Origin: an uncultured Prevotella sp.
GTDB taxonomy: Bacteria; Bacteroidota; Bacteroidia; Bacteroidales; Bacteroidaceae
Length of the DNA stretch: 64,000 nt
Assembly: GCA_900540375.1 (NCBI GenBank)
Contig: UQFS01000003.1
Location: 67,919-131,918 of the forward strand
Reading direction: 5' to 3'
Both the position numbers and the translations under genes were made by a program. Every line of letters starts with the position of its first letter. Within the stretch, counting starts at the first letter, position 1. The notes below the pieces were generated by a model. The model had not been told where the DNA came from. It ran no database searches and worked only from the letters and a program-made list of their open reading frames with translations. Positions 20,236-29,164 of the stretch are shown one piece after another.

Positions 20236-20310
20236 TCACAAACTATTTATTGTAAATAACGAGCGCTGGGAGCTTGTTTCCGACCCGATGAATATTTTAC
20301 CTATAATAAC

Positions 20311-20358
20311 AGAAAAAGCCCCTCACAGACCAAGGAAATGGCCGCGAGGGGCTTTTCT
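20311..20358. terminator. Terminator between DUF3108 and aldo/keto reductase
   Basis: Arms at 20311-20324 and 20346-20358 share AAAAGCCCCTC / GAGGGGCTTTT, flanked by A- and T-rich sequence, between convergent genes; it could act in both directions. Confidence 0.8.
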
Positions 20359-20410
20359 GTTTTGTTTATGCTAAAAGCCTTATGGAATTCTTCTGTTTTT
20401 CGGTTAAAAA

Positions 20411-20484
20411 CAAGCCAAAAGGAATGAGAAGGCAAGACTATCAGTAAAGAAAGACAAGACAAAAGGACTCAGACAGCAAGCTCG
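20411..20484. repeat. Second 22-bp-period CAAG array
   Basis: CAAG occurs at 20411, 20433, 20455 and 20477, exactly 22 bp apart, with A/G-rich sequence between. The array abuts the stop codon of the aldo/keto reductase at 20485. Unit sequences are looser than in the first array but share its orientation and period. Confidence 0.65.
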
Positions 20485-21480
20485 TCAGTCAAAGATGCAT
20501 TTCATGTTCCTTTCCAGTTGTCCCACACTGCTGGCTCCTACGAGCACACTGGTGATTCCCTTCTGATGAAGAATCCACGACAGCGCATTCTCGGCAAGAG
20601 TATGCCCCTGAGCCTGCGCCTCACTGTTGAGCTGACGTAGGCGTGCCAACAGTTCCTGAGTGAGCTTGTCAGCGGTCAAGGAACCGCCTTGCGCCATACG
20701 GGAGTCCTGCGGAATACCATTGAGATAGCGGTCGGTGAGCAGTCCCTGCGCCAACGGCGAGAAGCTGATAAAGCCGATGCCATGCTCGCAGCAGTAGTCC
20801 AGGATGCCCTCATCGATCGGTTCGTGGTCGATCATATTGACCCGTCCCTGATAGATAAGCAAAGGTACATCGTGGTCACGAAGGTACTTGTCAGCAACCT
20901 TCAAGGCTTCCAGTGGCCAGCGCGAGATGCCCACATAGAGCGCCTTGCCCGCTCTGACGATATCCGCCAAGGCTTGCAAGGTCTCCTCCAACGGCGTCTG
21001 GGGGTCGTAGCGATGGCTGTAAAAGAGGTCGACATAGTCCAGTCCCATTCGCCGGAGGCTTTGGTCGATGCTTGCCATGAGGTATTTGCGCGAGCTCCAA
21101 TTGCCGTAAGGTCCCGGCCACATGTCGTAACCGGCCTTTGTGGAAATGAAGAGCTCATCGCGATAACGGCTGAAATCGTCACAGAGAAGCCTGCCCATGG
21201 TCTCTTCCGCCGATCCGTAGGGAGGTCCATAATTGTTTGCCAAATCGAAGTGAGTGATGCCGTGATCGAAAGCGTAGTGCGTGATGTCGCGCGCACGCTC
21301 GTAGCTGTCAGCGCCGCCGAAGTTGTGCCAAAAGCCCAAACTCACTTTAGGCAACAGCACACCCGACCGTCCGCAACGACGGTAAAGGCTGCCGCTTTGG
21401 TCATAACGGCTGTCTGCGGCGATATAAGGCTTCCTCAGCTCCATCTCGCTCAGCGTTCTGCTCTTCGTGTTGATATTCAT
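20485..21480 (-). CDS. Aldo/keto reductase, YghZ-like
   Basis: A 331-residue NADPH-dependent reductase with a TIM-barrel fold, closest in pattern to YghZ (L-glyceraldehyde 3-phosphate reductase) and voltage-gated potassium channel beta-like AKRs. The catalytic tetrad is visible: Asp in HFDLANNYGPPYG (about residues 77-89) with Tyr a few residues on, Lys in FISTKAGYD (about 111-119) and His in YSHRYD (about 154-159). The N-terminal motif YRRCGRSGVLLPKVSLG matches the family. It is the last gene of the minus-strand run from 26892, 82 bp behind ispG. The substrate is an inference. Confidence 0.88.
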   Translation of the reverse strand: MNINTKSRTLSEMELRKPYIAADSRYDQSGSLYRRCGRSGVLLPKVSLGFWHNFGGADSYERARDITHYAFDHGITHFDLANNYGPPYGSAEETMGRLLCDDFSRYRDELFISTKAGYDMWPGPYGNWSSRKYLMASIDQSLRRMGLDYVDLFYSHRYDPQTPLEETLQALADIVRAGKALYVGISRWPLEALKVADKYLRDHDVPLLIYQGRVNMIDHEPIDEGILDYCCEHGIGFISFSPLAQGLLTDRYLNGIPQDSRMAQGGSLTADKLTQELLARLRQLNSEAQAQGHTLAENALSWILHQKGITSVLVGASSVGQLERNMKCIFD

Positions 21481-21562
21481 TGCTATGTCTTAAAGTAGAG
21501 GATTTTGTTGACGATATTGCCCCACGGCTCCTATTAAAAAGCGCCGTGGGGCAAAGAGAGTC

Positions 21563-23422
21563 CTACCCTTGCCGGTCGGACTTGATGAGTTGCAGCAGAC
21601 GATCCACGGCCTCATCCTCCGGAATATTCTTTTCCACACATTCCTGTCCACGGTAGAGTGAGACCTTTCCCGGTCCTGCGCCCACATAACCGTAGTCCGC
21701 GTCGGCCATCTCGCCCGGCCCGTTGACGATGCATCCCATGATGCCGATCTTCAGTCCGTGCATGTCTTTAGTGGCCTCCCTGATGCGGGCAATCGTCGTG
21801 CGCAGGTCGTAGAGTGTACGTCCACAGCCCGGACAACTGATATACTCCGTGCGCGATGTACGCAGACGGGCAGCCTGCAAGATGCCAAAAGCCGTATCCT
21901 CAATGTCGCCGACACTGATATTACCCTTGTTCATCAGCCAGATGCCATCAGTGAGTCCGTCCATCATCAGTGTGCCCATGTCGGCGGCAGCCTCCAACTG
22001 GAACTCTTCCTTGTCATTGAGTTGGTACATCTGCGCGAAGACAACGGGATTGCTGACCTCAGCGGTCATCATCTCATGAACGAGCGCACGCTGATTACCG
22101 AGCCTGTTCTGCAGGTTGCTCGCGCAGACAACGACCACTTCCGGATGTGCCTTCAGACAAGCCAGATACTCAGCACTCGGTGTGCCGAACTGGAGCACGA
22201 GGAACTTCACGTCGCTCTGCACCATACCCACCAGCGGCATGGCCACCACGGGGAAGATAGGATAGAACACAGCCTTGCCCTGCGCCTTATCGAGATTACC
22301 CTCACCTTGCAGCCGTGCAAAGACATCGTAGTCGAGGATGTAATGCCGTCCCGGCAGCGGATGCTCAGGCACCTGCTGCCCTACATAGACGTAGTCAGCC
22401 TTACCGGCATAGTCGGCCTGCTCAGCCGAGACGATGACAACAGGAACGTGTGCGCCTCCCACATTACCGACCGGCTGGGTCTCGCGACGTGTGGGACGGA
22501 GCCAGTCAAAGCCTTCGTAGGTCTCGCCGGGGACGATCAGACTGCCAGCCTTGCGACCGATATAGTCCACAAGATGGCGGGCTACGGGTATCTCAGCCTC
22601 AGGTTCCTCGGACAACGACACGCGCACGGTGTCGCCAATGCCGTCGGCCAGCAGCGCACCGATGCCTACCGCACTCTTGATACGGCCGTCCTCGCCCTCT
22701 CCGGCTTCCGTCACGCCGAGATGAAGCGGGTAGTGCATGTCTTCCTTGTCCATTTGGTTGACGAGCAGTCTCACCGACCGCACCATGACCACCGTGTTGG
22801 AAGCCTTGATAGAGATCACCACATCGTCGAAATGCTCTTTCTTGCAGATACGCAAAAACTCCATGCAGCTCTCCACAATACCTTCCGGTGTGTCACCATA
22901 GCGGTTGCGGATACGATCCGAGAGCGAGCCGTGGTTCACGCCAATGCGAATGGCAGTGTGATGCTCCTTGCAGATATTCAGGAAGGGCACAAAGCGGTCC
23001 TCTATCTTCTTCAGTTCTTCGGCATATTCCTCATCGGTATATTCTTTCTTGATGAACTTACGTGCCGGGTCGACATAGTTGCCCGGATTGACACGCACTT
23101 TCTCGGCATAGAGCGCAGCCACGTCAGCCACGCGAGGATTGAAATGCACGTCGGCGACGAGTGGCGTAGCGAAGCCGTCACTGCGTATTCCATCGTGAAT
23201 GTTCTTGAGATTCTCTGCTTCGCGCACTCCCTGCGTGGTCAGTCTGACGAGTTCTCCTCCTGCTTTAATAATGCGTTCAGCCTGCTCCACGCAAGCCTGC
23301 GTATCATCGGTGTCGGTAGTGGTCATGGACTGGATGCGTATCGGATTGTCTCCTCCCATGTCCAGTCTGCCGATATGCACGACCGAAGTCTCGCGCCGAT
23401 GATAGTTAAACAAATCGACCAT
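21563..23422 (-). CDS. ispG: (E)-4-hydroxy-3-methylbut-2-enyl-diphosphate synthase
   Basis: The iron-sulfur enzyme that converts MEcPP to HMBPP in the MEP isoprenoid pathway. I start it at the internal ATG (complement of 23420-23422), giving 619 residues beginning MVDLFNYHRRETSVVHIG; the longer reading frame would add 23 residues that run into purE. The length is far above the about 370 residues of E. coli IspG because of an inserted domain between the N-terminal TIM barrel and the C-terminal domain (roughly residues 300-480), the arrangement known from plants and Bacteroidota. Cluster cysteines are in ISCPGCGRTLYDLRTT and GIMGCIVNGPGEM near the C-terminus. The substrate route supplies UppS and IspB encoded in this window. 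Confidence 0.95.
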   Translation of the reverse strand: MVDLFNYHRRETSVVHIGRLDMGGDNPIRIQSMTTTDTDDTQACVEQAERIIKAGGELVRLTTQGVREAENLKNIHDGIRSDGFATPLVADVHFNPRVADVAALYAEKVRVNPGNYVDPARKFIKKEYTDEEYAEELKKIEDRFVPFLNICKEHHTAIRIGVNHGSLSDRIRNRYGDTPEGIVESCMEFLRICKKEHFDDVVISIKASNTVVMVRSVRLLVNQMDKEDMHYPLHLGVTEAGEGEDGRIKSAVGIGALLADGIGDTVRVSLSEEPEAEIPVARHLVDYIGRKAGSLIVPGETYEGFDWLRPTRRETQPVGNVGGAHVPVVIVSAEQADYAGKADYVYVGQQVPEHPLPGRHYILDYDVFARLQGEGNLDKAQGKAVFYPIFPVVAMPLVGMVQSDVKFLVLQFGTPSAEYLACLKAHPEVVVVCASNLQNRLGNQRALVHEMMTAEVSNPVVFAQMYQLNDKEEFQLEAAADMGTLMMDGLTDGIWLMNKGNISVGDIEDTAFGILQAARLRTSRTEYISCPGCGRTLYDLRTTIARIREATKDMHGLKIGIMGCIVNGPGEMADADYGYVGAGPGKVSLYRGQECVEKNIPEDEAVDRLLQLIKSDRQG

Positions 23423-23481
23423 ATCTGTTGATGAGTTGGTATGTTGATGAGCGAAAGGAGCCCTAAGGAGGACTCCGTCGC

Positions 23482-23988
23482 TTAGTTGCACTTATAGGTA
23501 TATTTCACCTCTTTGAGGTCAGCGTTGGCTTTCTCGATCTTCTTGCCGAGTCCAGCCTTCCAGGCCTCCACCTTTTTGGCGACATCCTCGTCACCCAGGG
23601 CGATCATCTCAGCGGCAAGGATGGCAGCATTCTGTGCGCCGTTGACACCGACAGTGGCTACGGGGATCCCCGGTGGCATCTGTATGATGCTCAGCATGGC
23701 ATCGAGACCGTCGAGTATGCCTTTGATGGGCACACCGATGACGGGCAGCGGTGTTGAGGCAGCGATGACGCCGGGCAGAGCGGCAGCCATACCGGCACCG
23801 GCAATGATGACTTTGATGCCGCGCTCCTTGGCTCCCTTGGCGAAAGCCTCCACAGCGTCGGGTGTGCGATGAGCCGACAATGCATTGACCTCAAAGGGGA
23901 TCTGCTGGTCGTCGAGCCACTTACATGCTTTTTCCATGATGGGCAGATCACTTGTCGAACCCATGATGATACTTACTAATGGTTTCAT
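23482..23988 (-). CDS. purE: N5-carboxyaminoimidazole ribonucleotide mutase
   Basis: A 168-residue class I PurE that interconverts N5-CAIR and CAIR in purine synthesis. The nucleotide-binding start SIIMGSTSDLPIMEKA is at residues 6-21, with the catalytic His in LSAHRTPD at about 38-45 and the GGAAALPG-like loop AGAGMAAALPGVIAA at about 64-78. It lies between the PAP2-like gene (75-bp gap) and ispG (59-bp gap from the chosen start), so it probably belongs to the rpoN-ispG transcription unit. Length and start are standard. Confidence 0.96.
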   Translation of the reverse strand: MKPLVSIIMGSTSDLPIMEKACKWLDDQQIPFEVNALSAHRTPDAVEAFAKGAKERGIKVIIAGAGMAAALPGVIAASTPLPVIGVPIKGILDGLDAMLSIIQMPPGIPVATVGVNGAQNAAILAAEMIALGDEDVAKKVEAWKAGLGKKIEKANADLKEVKYTYKCN

Positions 23989-24063
23989 ACTTATGTCTTT
24001 TAAATCTATGGTATCTGATTGATGTCTTTATTTGTTCTCTCGCAGCCAAAGCGTTTCGGCTGC

Positions 24064-24681
24064 CTACAGAATCGTCCAGAAGCCCACAACCACGCCTACA
24101 AGGAAGCCCATAACCACTTGCGTGAGTGTATGCTGACGCAGGATCATGCGGCTGCTGCCCACCAGTCCCGCAATGAGAATGACGAGACAGAACCACCAGA
24201 TCGGGTTGAAGGCGAAGAGAATGGAGAACGCTACCAGTGCCCCGGCGAAGCCGCCTATGGCTGCCGTATGGGTGGAGATCTTCCACCAAACGTTGATGAC
24301 GGCACAGACAATCTGTATCATCAGTGCTGCCACAAGGATGTTGGCCATGAACTGCGGAATGCGCAACAGGCTCATGATGTAGTAGCAACAGAAGTAGCAA
24401 AGGATGGCGATGATGTAAGGAACCATGCGTCGCTCCTTCTTGCCCATCTCCAATGGTGTCCAGCCTTGGTAGCGGCGATAAACATGGATCAGCAGCGAGG
24501 GGAAGAGAATGGTGAAGAGATACACCATAAACACCACGCTGAGTTTGTATTGCCACGGCATGATGCTCAGATAGCTGAAGGTGAACAGGGCGATGAGGCC
24601 GACGATCGGCAGATAGAACGGCGTGAAGATCAGGCTCATCAGCCTTGCTGTCAATATAATATTCTTTTCTTTCATCATCAT
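24064..24681 (-). CDS. PAP2-like membrane phosphatase/hypothetical membrane protein
   Basis: A 205-residue protein with about six membrane segments (near residues 10-30, 42-65, 88-108, 118-135, 142-160 and 185-205). The C-terminal part has SSRMILRQHTLTQVVMGFLVG, which resembles the third phosphatase motif of PAP2 enzymes (SRxxxxxHxxxQVxxG); the first motif KxxxxxxRP is not evident, so catalysis is uncertain. Its start codon overlaps the rpoN stop codon (ATGA), which implies translational coupling. A role on lipid or isoprenoid pyrophosphates would fit the neighbours but is inference. Confidence 0.7.
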   Translation of the reverse strand: MMMKEKNIILTARLMSLIFTPFYLPIVGLIALFTFSYLSIMPWQYKLSVVFMVYLFTILFPSLLIHVYRRYQGWTPLEMGKKERRMVPYIIAILCYFCCYYIMSLLRIPQFMANILVAALMIQIVCAVINVWWKISTHTAAIGGFAGALVAFSILFAFNPIWWFCLVILIAGLVGSSRMILRQHTLTQVVMGFLVGVVVGFWTIL

Positions 24682-26207
24682 ATCTTTCTCAGGCGTGCTA
24701 CGGGCACACCCAGTTGCTCACGGTATTTGGCCACTGTGCGCCGTGCGATGGGGAAGCCTTTCTCCTTCATCATGGCGGCGAGGGCATCGTCGCTGAGCGG
24801 TTTGTGCTTATCCTCCTGCTCCAGGATGTCGCGAAGCGCCACCTTGATCTTTCTTGTCGACATCTCCTCTCCGTCCTTGGTGACGTAGCTGTCGGAGAAG
24901 AAGAAACGCAGGGGGAACGTACCCCAGCGGGTTTGTGCGTACTTCACATTGCACACGCGCGAGATGGTGGAGATGTCGAGACCGGTCTTCTGCGCGATGT
25001 CTTTCAGGATCATCGGGCGCAAGTCTGCCTCGTCGCCGTCCTGGAAATACTTCTTCTGCCAGTCGATGATGGCCTTCATCGTGACGTAGAGTGTGTGTCT
25101 ACGCTGCTTGACGGCATCGATATATCCCTGTGCCTTGTCGAGTTTCTCCTTGGCATAGAGCAGTGCCTCCTTATCCTGGCGGTTCATCTTCGCCTTGTTA
25201 TTTTTATAGGTGTCGACAAGGTCGGAGAAAGTTTGGGACACTTTCAAGTCGGGAATACGGCCATTGTTGAGCATGAACGTCACGTTGCCGTCATCGTCTG
25301 TGTCCACGATAAAGTCGGGCGTGATCTGCTGCAGGTTGCGTCCCATCGCCTCACCGAGCGAGGCTCCGGGTTTCGGGTTGAGCCTGCGAATCTCATTGCG
25401 CAGTGCGATCGCCTGCCCGCCGGTGAGCTGCAAGGCCTGTGAGATTCTGTCCCACCGCTTATGCGTGAAATCCTCGAAATAGTCTTTGATAACACTCTCC
25501 ATCAAGTCACGCACCTTTCCTTTCGGTCTCCTCCGTATCTGCAACAGCAGACACTCCTGCAGGTTTCGGGCTCCGATGCCGGCAGGATCAAAGGTCTGCA
25601 GGAGCTTGAGCAGCTTTTCTATCTCAGCCGTAGACACGTCGATGCTGTGATAGATAGCCAGTTCGTCAGTGATGTCGTCGAGGCTTTTTCTCAGCAGTCC
25701 GTCACTGTCAAGCGACCCGATCAGGTATTCCATGATCGTCTGCTGCTGTTCGGTGAGCTCCAACTCGCCCATCTGCTCCTTCAGCTTGTCATAGAACGAT
25801 GTCGTGTCACCCCACACCATCTCTTCCCGGTCAGCGTCGTCAGCGCCGGATCCGCCGTAGTAAGAGGATTCGGCAGAGGGCATCGCGTCGTCGCGTCCCA
25901 AATCCTCAAGGGCACTGTCCAAGGCATCCTCCCGCTCTTCTCGTTCCGATTTCACCTCGTAATCTTCTTGTTCGCCGTCACCATAAGCGTCGGACAGACG
26001 ATCATCGCGGTCGTCACTTTCCCCTATCTCGTCAGGCTCATGGTCGTCTTGCTCAAGTGCCGGGTTGTCGTCGAGTTCAGCGTTGACGTTCTGCTCGAGC
26101 TCTGCCAAGGGCATCTCCAGCAGTTTGACCTGCAGCATCTGCTGTTGCGAGAGCCTTTGCTGCTGGAGTTGTTGTTGTGTCTCAGTCTGTATTAACTTTT
26201 GTACCAT
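24678..26207 (-). CDS. rpoN: RNA polymerase sigma-54 factor
   Basis: A 509-residue alternative sigma factor that directs polymerase to -24/-12 promoters and needs AAA+ activators. The glutamine-rich activator-interaction region is at residues 5-50 (LIQTETQQQLQQQRLSQQQ), followed by an acidic region (about 50-125), the core-binding domain, the helix-turn-helix and the canonical RpoN box ARRTVAKYRE at about 488-497. No activator gene lies in this window. The stop overlaps the start of the PAP2-like gene. I searched by eye for -24/-12 (GG-N10-GC) sites but cannot assign one confidently. Confidence 0.97.
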   Translation of the reverse strand: MVQKLIQTETQQQLQQQRLSQQQMLQVKLLEMPLAELEQNVNAELDDNPALEQDDHEPDEIGESDDRDDRLSDAYGDGEQEDYEVKSEREEREDALDSALEDLGRDDAMPSAESSYYGGSGADDADREEMVWGDTTSFYDKLKEQMGELELTEQQQTIMEYLIGSLDSDGLLRKSLDDITDELAIYHSIDVSTAEIEKLLKLLQTFDPAGIGARNLQECLLLQIRRRPKGKVRDLMESVIKDYFEDFTHKRWDRISQALQLTGGQAIALRNEIRRLNPKPGASLGEAMGRNLQQITPDFIVDTDDDGNVTFMLNNGRIPDLKVSQTFSDLVDTYKNNKAKMNRQDKEALLYAKEKLDKAQGYIDAVKQRRHTLYVTMKAIIDWQKKYFQDGDEADLRPMILKDIAQKTGLDISTISRVCNVKYAQTRWGTFPLRFFFSDSYVTKDGEEMSTRKIKVALRDILEQEDKHKPLSDDALAAMMKEKGFPIARRTVAKYREQLGVPVARLRKI

Positions 26208-26232
26208 AACATGCTGTGTAGAGGGTGGAGGT

Positions 26233-26892
26233 CTATTTCCAGTAATCTGTCAGTTGTGCGGCCAAAGCGGCCAGCTTTTCTGGATCGTCATTGCCAAAGC
26301 GTCGCCAAATGATTCGGCAAGGCACGTAGAGCGGACTCTTGCGTCCCTCATTCTCACTAAGGAAAGGATCGCAGGCCTGATAGACGGTCATGATGCCGGC
26401 AACTTCCTTCGCGCTCATGCGCAACTGCTTTGCCAGCGCTGCCACCTCTGGCGTGTCGGCCACCATCGTTGCCGGCACCAACTGGTAATAGAGGTTGAGA
26501 ATGGCGATAAGCTTCACCGGCGTGACGGCATCCTTGCCCCTCGCTGCCTCCTCGGCGCTGACGGGTTTGAAGTCGCGTTCCCACTCTCTGGTAGCCTCCA
26601 CACCGTCGTAGAACTCCTCGGCATTGCCGAAGCCGTCCATCATCTGCAGTTTTTTCACCACAGCCTTCAGTCGCACAGGCTTCTCGGCATAGCGGTTCCA
26701 TAGCTCTTGGAGCAGCGGTGTGTCGATGCGGCGCAGGCGGAAGAGCTTGCGATAGATATACTGTGGCTTGAGATGTGTGCGCAATGCCACGTCGATGAGA
26801 GCGCGGCTGTAAAGGGGCTTCACGCCTTGCGGAGCCTTGAGATAGAGTTGCAGGAGCAGCAACCAGTAATCGTCTTGCCAAAGTCTTGCCAT
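26233..26892 (-). CDS. Uncharacterised conserved protein upstream of rpoN
   Basis: A 219-residue protein I do not recognise. It has no signal peptide or membrane segment. The composition suggests mostly alpha-helix, with basic stretches (KPQYIYRKLFRLRRID at about residues 43-58; RLKAVVKKLQMMDGF at about 74-88). The C-terminal third contains LRMSAKEVAGIMTVYQACDPF. The stop is 25 bp from the rpoN start, so they are very probably co-transcribed, and a -7 element (complement of 26940-26947) precedes it. It could be a regulatory partner of sigma-54 or simply a house-keeping neighbour; the sequence does not decide. Confidence 0.75.
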   Translation of the reverse strand: MARLWQDDYWLLLLQLYLKAPQGVKPLYSRALIDVALRTHLKPQYIYRKLFRLRRIDTPLLQELWNRYAEKPVRLKAVVKKLQMMDGFGNAEEFYDGVEATREWERDFKPVSAEEAARGKDAVTPVKLIAILNLYYQLVPATMVADTPEVAALAKQLRMSAKEVAGIMTVYQACDPFLSENEGRKSPLYVPCRIIWRRFGNDDPEKLAALAAQLTDYWK

Positions 26893-26939
26893 AATCTTAG
26901 GATTTAGGTGCTGTTGACATCATTTCTTCGTTCTGTCTA

Positions 26940-26947
26940 CAAAGATA
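26940..26947 (-). promoter_or_regulatory. Candidate -7 element of the rpoN operon
   Basis: The minus strand reads TATCTTTG, a perfect TAnnTTTG, 47 bp before the start of the uncharacterised gene that leads into rpoN. No TTTG is seen at -33. Confidence 0.5.
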
Positions 26948-27020
26948 CGTCTTTTTCTGTTTGGTTGCACCTTTTCTCCGCTCTTTTTTACAGATAAAAG
27001 CGATACATGGCCTTAAAACA

Positions 27021-27049
27021 ATAGAGAGGTCCTCATGAGACCTCTCTAT
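27021..27049 (-). terminator. Terminator of the S9 peptidase gene
   Basis: Perfect 11-bp stem (ATAGAGAGGTC / GACCTCTCTAT, 7-nt loop) located 10 bp beyond the peptidase stop, followed on the minus strand by TGTTTT. Confidence 0.8.
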
Positions 27050-27059
27050 CGTTTGTCTT

Positions 27060-29123
27060 TTACCATTCTCCTTGCTGCACCATCTTCTCGCTGTCCCAAG
27101 GAGCGGGCGCACCGCCGAGATACTTGTGGAACCACTCGAGGTGGGCATTGTAGTAGAGCGGCATGGACTTCAGCGAGCTGGGCCAGTGGCCGTCATTGTC
27201 AAAGACGATCAGACGCGAAGGGATGCCCAACGACTGCAACGTGGAGAAATATTGCAGGCTCTGGGTGTAGCTGACACGATAGTCCCGCTCGCCGGTGATG
27301 ATCAGCGTAGGCGTGGCGAAGTTCTTGACATAGCTCGACGGACTCCACTTGGTGTAGAGTTCAGAGTTCCAGGGCTGGCCTTCGAGGTCGAAGTTGGGGA
27401 ACCAGAGCTCTTCGGTAGCGCCCCACATCGAGCGCAGGTCAAAGAGTCCCATCATCGAGGCCAGGCACTTGAAGCGCTTGGTCTGCCCTTGCACCCAGTT
27501 CATAAAGTAGCCGCCATAGCTCCATCCCATCGCTCCCATGCGCGTAGAGTCGACATAGGCGAGCTGCGCAAGCTTGTCGGTAGCCTTCATAAAGTCTTCG
27601 AAGGGGTAGCTGCCCCAATGTCCGCTGATGTCGCGGCAGAACTGTTGTCCGTAGCCCGTGGAGCCGTGGATATTAGGATAGGCCACTACATAACCTGCAC
27701 CGGGGTAGACTTGCCAGTCGGGACGGAAGGAATCCATCCACTGCATCTGTGGTCCTCCATGTACATTGATGACCAATGGATACTTCTTATTAGGGTCGAA
27801 GCCGTACGGTTTCACGATGAACACCTCCACAGAGTCGCCTTTGGCTCCCTTGATCCACATGGTCTCAGAGGGACGGATGTCCACCGTGGACTCCAGACTG
27901 TCGTTGAGGTGTGTCACCTGCGTTTCCATCAGCTCTGCGCGTCCTTTGGCTGCCGCGATGGCCTTGGCAGTGGCGTGGTAGACAGCCGACGGCTTGCCGG
28001 TACGCGAATAAGTATAGTAGAATCCACCCTTACCATCGAAGTCGAAGCTGCCGATAGCGCGGTTGGCGATGACCTTAGTGATGAGGTCGTTCTTCAAGTC
28101 GATACGATAGAGGGGCTCATAGCCGCGCTCCTCGCCCAGGAAATAGATGGCCTTGGAGTCAGGAGTCCATTTATAGTCATCGACCCAGTTGTCGAATTTC
28201 TCGGTGAGCACACGTTTCTGTCCAGTCTTGCGGTCGTAGAGTCCGAGGATGAAACGGTCGCTCTCGTAGCCGGGCATGCGCTGGAAGCGGTAGGCGATGT
28301 AGCGGCCGTCGGGCGAATACTGCGGTGAGCCATCCCATGCCTTGTTTTCTGCCGTGATGTTCTTTGCCTCGCCGCCGGTCACGGGCACTATCCACAGGTC
28401 GCAATTCGTCGTGGCCTCAGGATGCTCGTCGTGGTTGCTCAGATAGCAAAGCTCCTTGGAGTCGGGTGAGAACACAAAGCCCGAAGGACCATTGGGCGAG
28501 AACACCGGTGAGTGGAAACGTCCCGGCGTGACATCGGTATAGGTCTTGTCCTTAAGATTGTAGACGATGATATGCCAATACTTCCCGTCGCTGTATTCCG
28601 TCCAATGGCGATAGAGCAGATGATCAGCGAGATGGGCCTGGATAGGATTCTTTGCCTTGCGCTCGATGGCGGCCTTGTTAGCCTTTCCGTCAGCGCCGCC
28701 GATCTCGGGATAAACCTCTGCGGCAAACGCAATCAGGTTGCCGTCGGGCGACACGGTGGCGCCGTCGATGCCCAAGGCATAGTCGGTGAGCTGTGTAGCC
28801 TTGCCGTCGCGCCAGGCATAAAGCTGAGATGAGCCGCTGGCCGTGGAGACATAGTAGAGCGTATGACCGTCGGCTGACCAGAACGGCGAGAAGCTCTTGT
28901 TGTCAGTGGTGATGGTCTTGCCGTTCACGACAATGTTGCTGTAGTTCTTCTGAGCCTTCAGGTCAGAGCGGCTGGCGCCGTAGGCAAGCTCACCGGTGGC
29001 CGACACAGTCGGACCGGAAGCGTATTGCAACCGATAGATATCCTCAATGGTGAACGCCCGCTTCTGTGCTGCCAATGGCAGGGAAAGGAGCAGAGCCAGG
29101 GAGAAAATTGTTGTTTTCTTCAT
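27060..29123 (-). CDS. S9 family peptidase (dipeptidyl/acylaminoacyl peptidase type)
   Basis: A 687-residue secreted serine peptidase that should remove or cleave short peptides in the periplasm. A signal peptide is clear (MKKTTIFSLALLLSLPLAAQ). Residues of about 30-400 form a WD-like beta-propeller (repeats such as SPDGNLIAFAAE, SPDSKELCYLS, YSPDGRYIAYRF). The C-terminal alpha/beta-hydrolase has the nucleophile motif GWSYGGYFMN (Ser near 534), and the catalytic Asp/His are in the stretch ending DNDGHWPS (His near 642). The length matches bacterial acylaminoacyl peptidases. It is a single-gene unit with its own terminator. Substrate specificity is not predictable here. Confidence 0.92.
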   Translation of the reverse strand: MKKTTIFSLALLLSLPLAAQKRAFTIEDIYRLQYASGPTVSATGELAYGASRSDLKAQKNYSNIVVNGKTITTDNKSFSPFWSADGHTLYYVSTASGSSQLYAWRDGKATQLTDYALGIDGATVSPDGNLIAFAAEVYPEIGGADGKANKAAIERKAKNPIQAHLADHLLYRHWTEYSDGKYWHIIVYNLKDKTYTDVTPGRFHSPVFSPNGPSGFVFSPDSKELCYLSNHDEHPEATTNCDLWIVPVTGGEAKNITAENKAWDGSPQYSPDGRYIAYRFQRMPGYESDRFILGLYDRKTGQKRVLTEKFDNWVDDYKWTPDSKAIYFLGEERGYEPLYRIDLKNDLITKVIANRAIGSFDFDGKGGFYYTYSRTGKPSAVYHATAKAIAAAKGRAELMETQVTHLNDSLESTVDIRPSETMWIKGAKGDSVEVFIVKPYGFDPNKKYPLVINVHGGPQMQWMDSFRPDWQVYPGAGYVVAYPNIHGSTGYGQQFCRDISGHWGSYPFEDFMKATDKLAQLAYVDSTRMGAMGWSYGGYFMNWVQGQTKRFKCLASMMGLFDLRSMWGATEELWFPNFDLEGQPWNSELYTKWSPSSYVKNFATPTLIITGERDYRVSYTQSLQYFSTLQSLGIPSRLIVFDNDGHWPSSLKSMPLYYNAHLEWFHKYLGGAPAPWDSEKMVQQGEW

Positions 29124-29143
29124 ATATCGTAGAATTTATGATG

Positions 29144-29151
29144 CAAAGATA
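29144..29151 (-). promoter_or_regulatory. Candidate -7 element of the S9 peptidase gene
   Basis: The minus strand reads TATCTTTG 20 bp before the start codon. A TTTG on the minus strand (complement of 29176-29179) is 24 bp further upstream, slightly too far, and lies inside the first unit of the 18-bp repeat cluster. Confidence 0.45.
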
Positions 29152-29164
29152 ATGATTTTCTTTT

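Larger units (their letters stand above)
20093..20484. other. Intergenic region between two convergent genes with repeat arrays
   Basis: 392 bp between the DUF3108 and aldo/keto reductase stop codons. It contains a six-unit 22-bp array (20104-20235), a terminator (20311-20358) and a second array of the same period (20411-20484). I see no gene; the 78-codon ORF over the first array is made of the repeat itself. Confidence 0.75.

Noticed and set aside
21758..23431. 557-codon plus-strand ORF
   Set aside because: Antisense to ispG, whose iron-sulfur and TIM-barrel motifs are clear.
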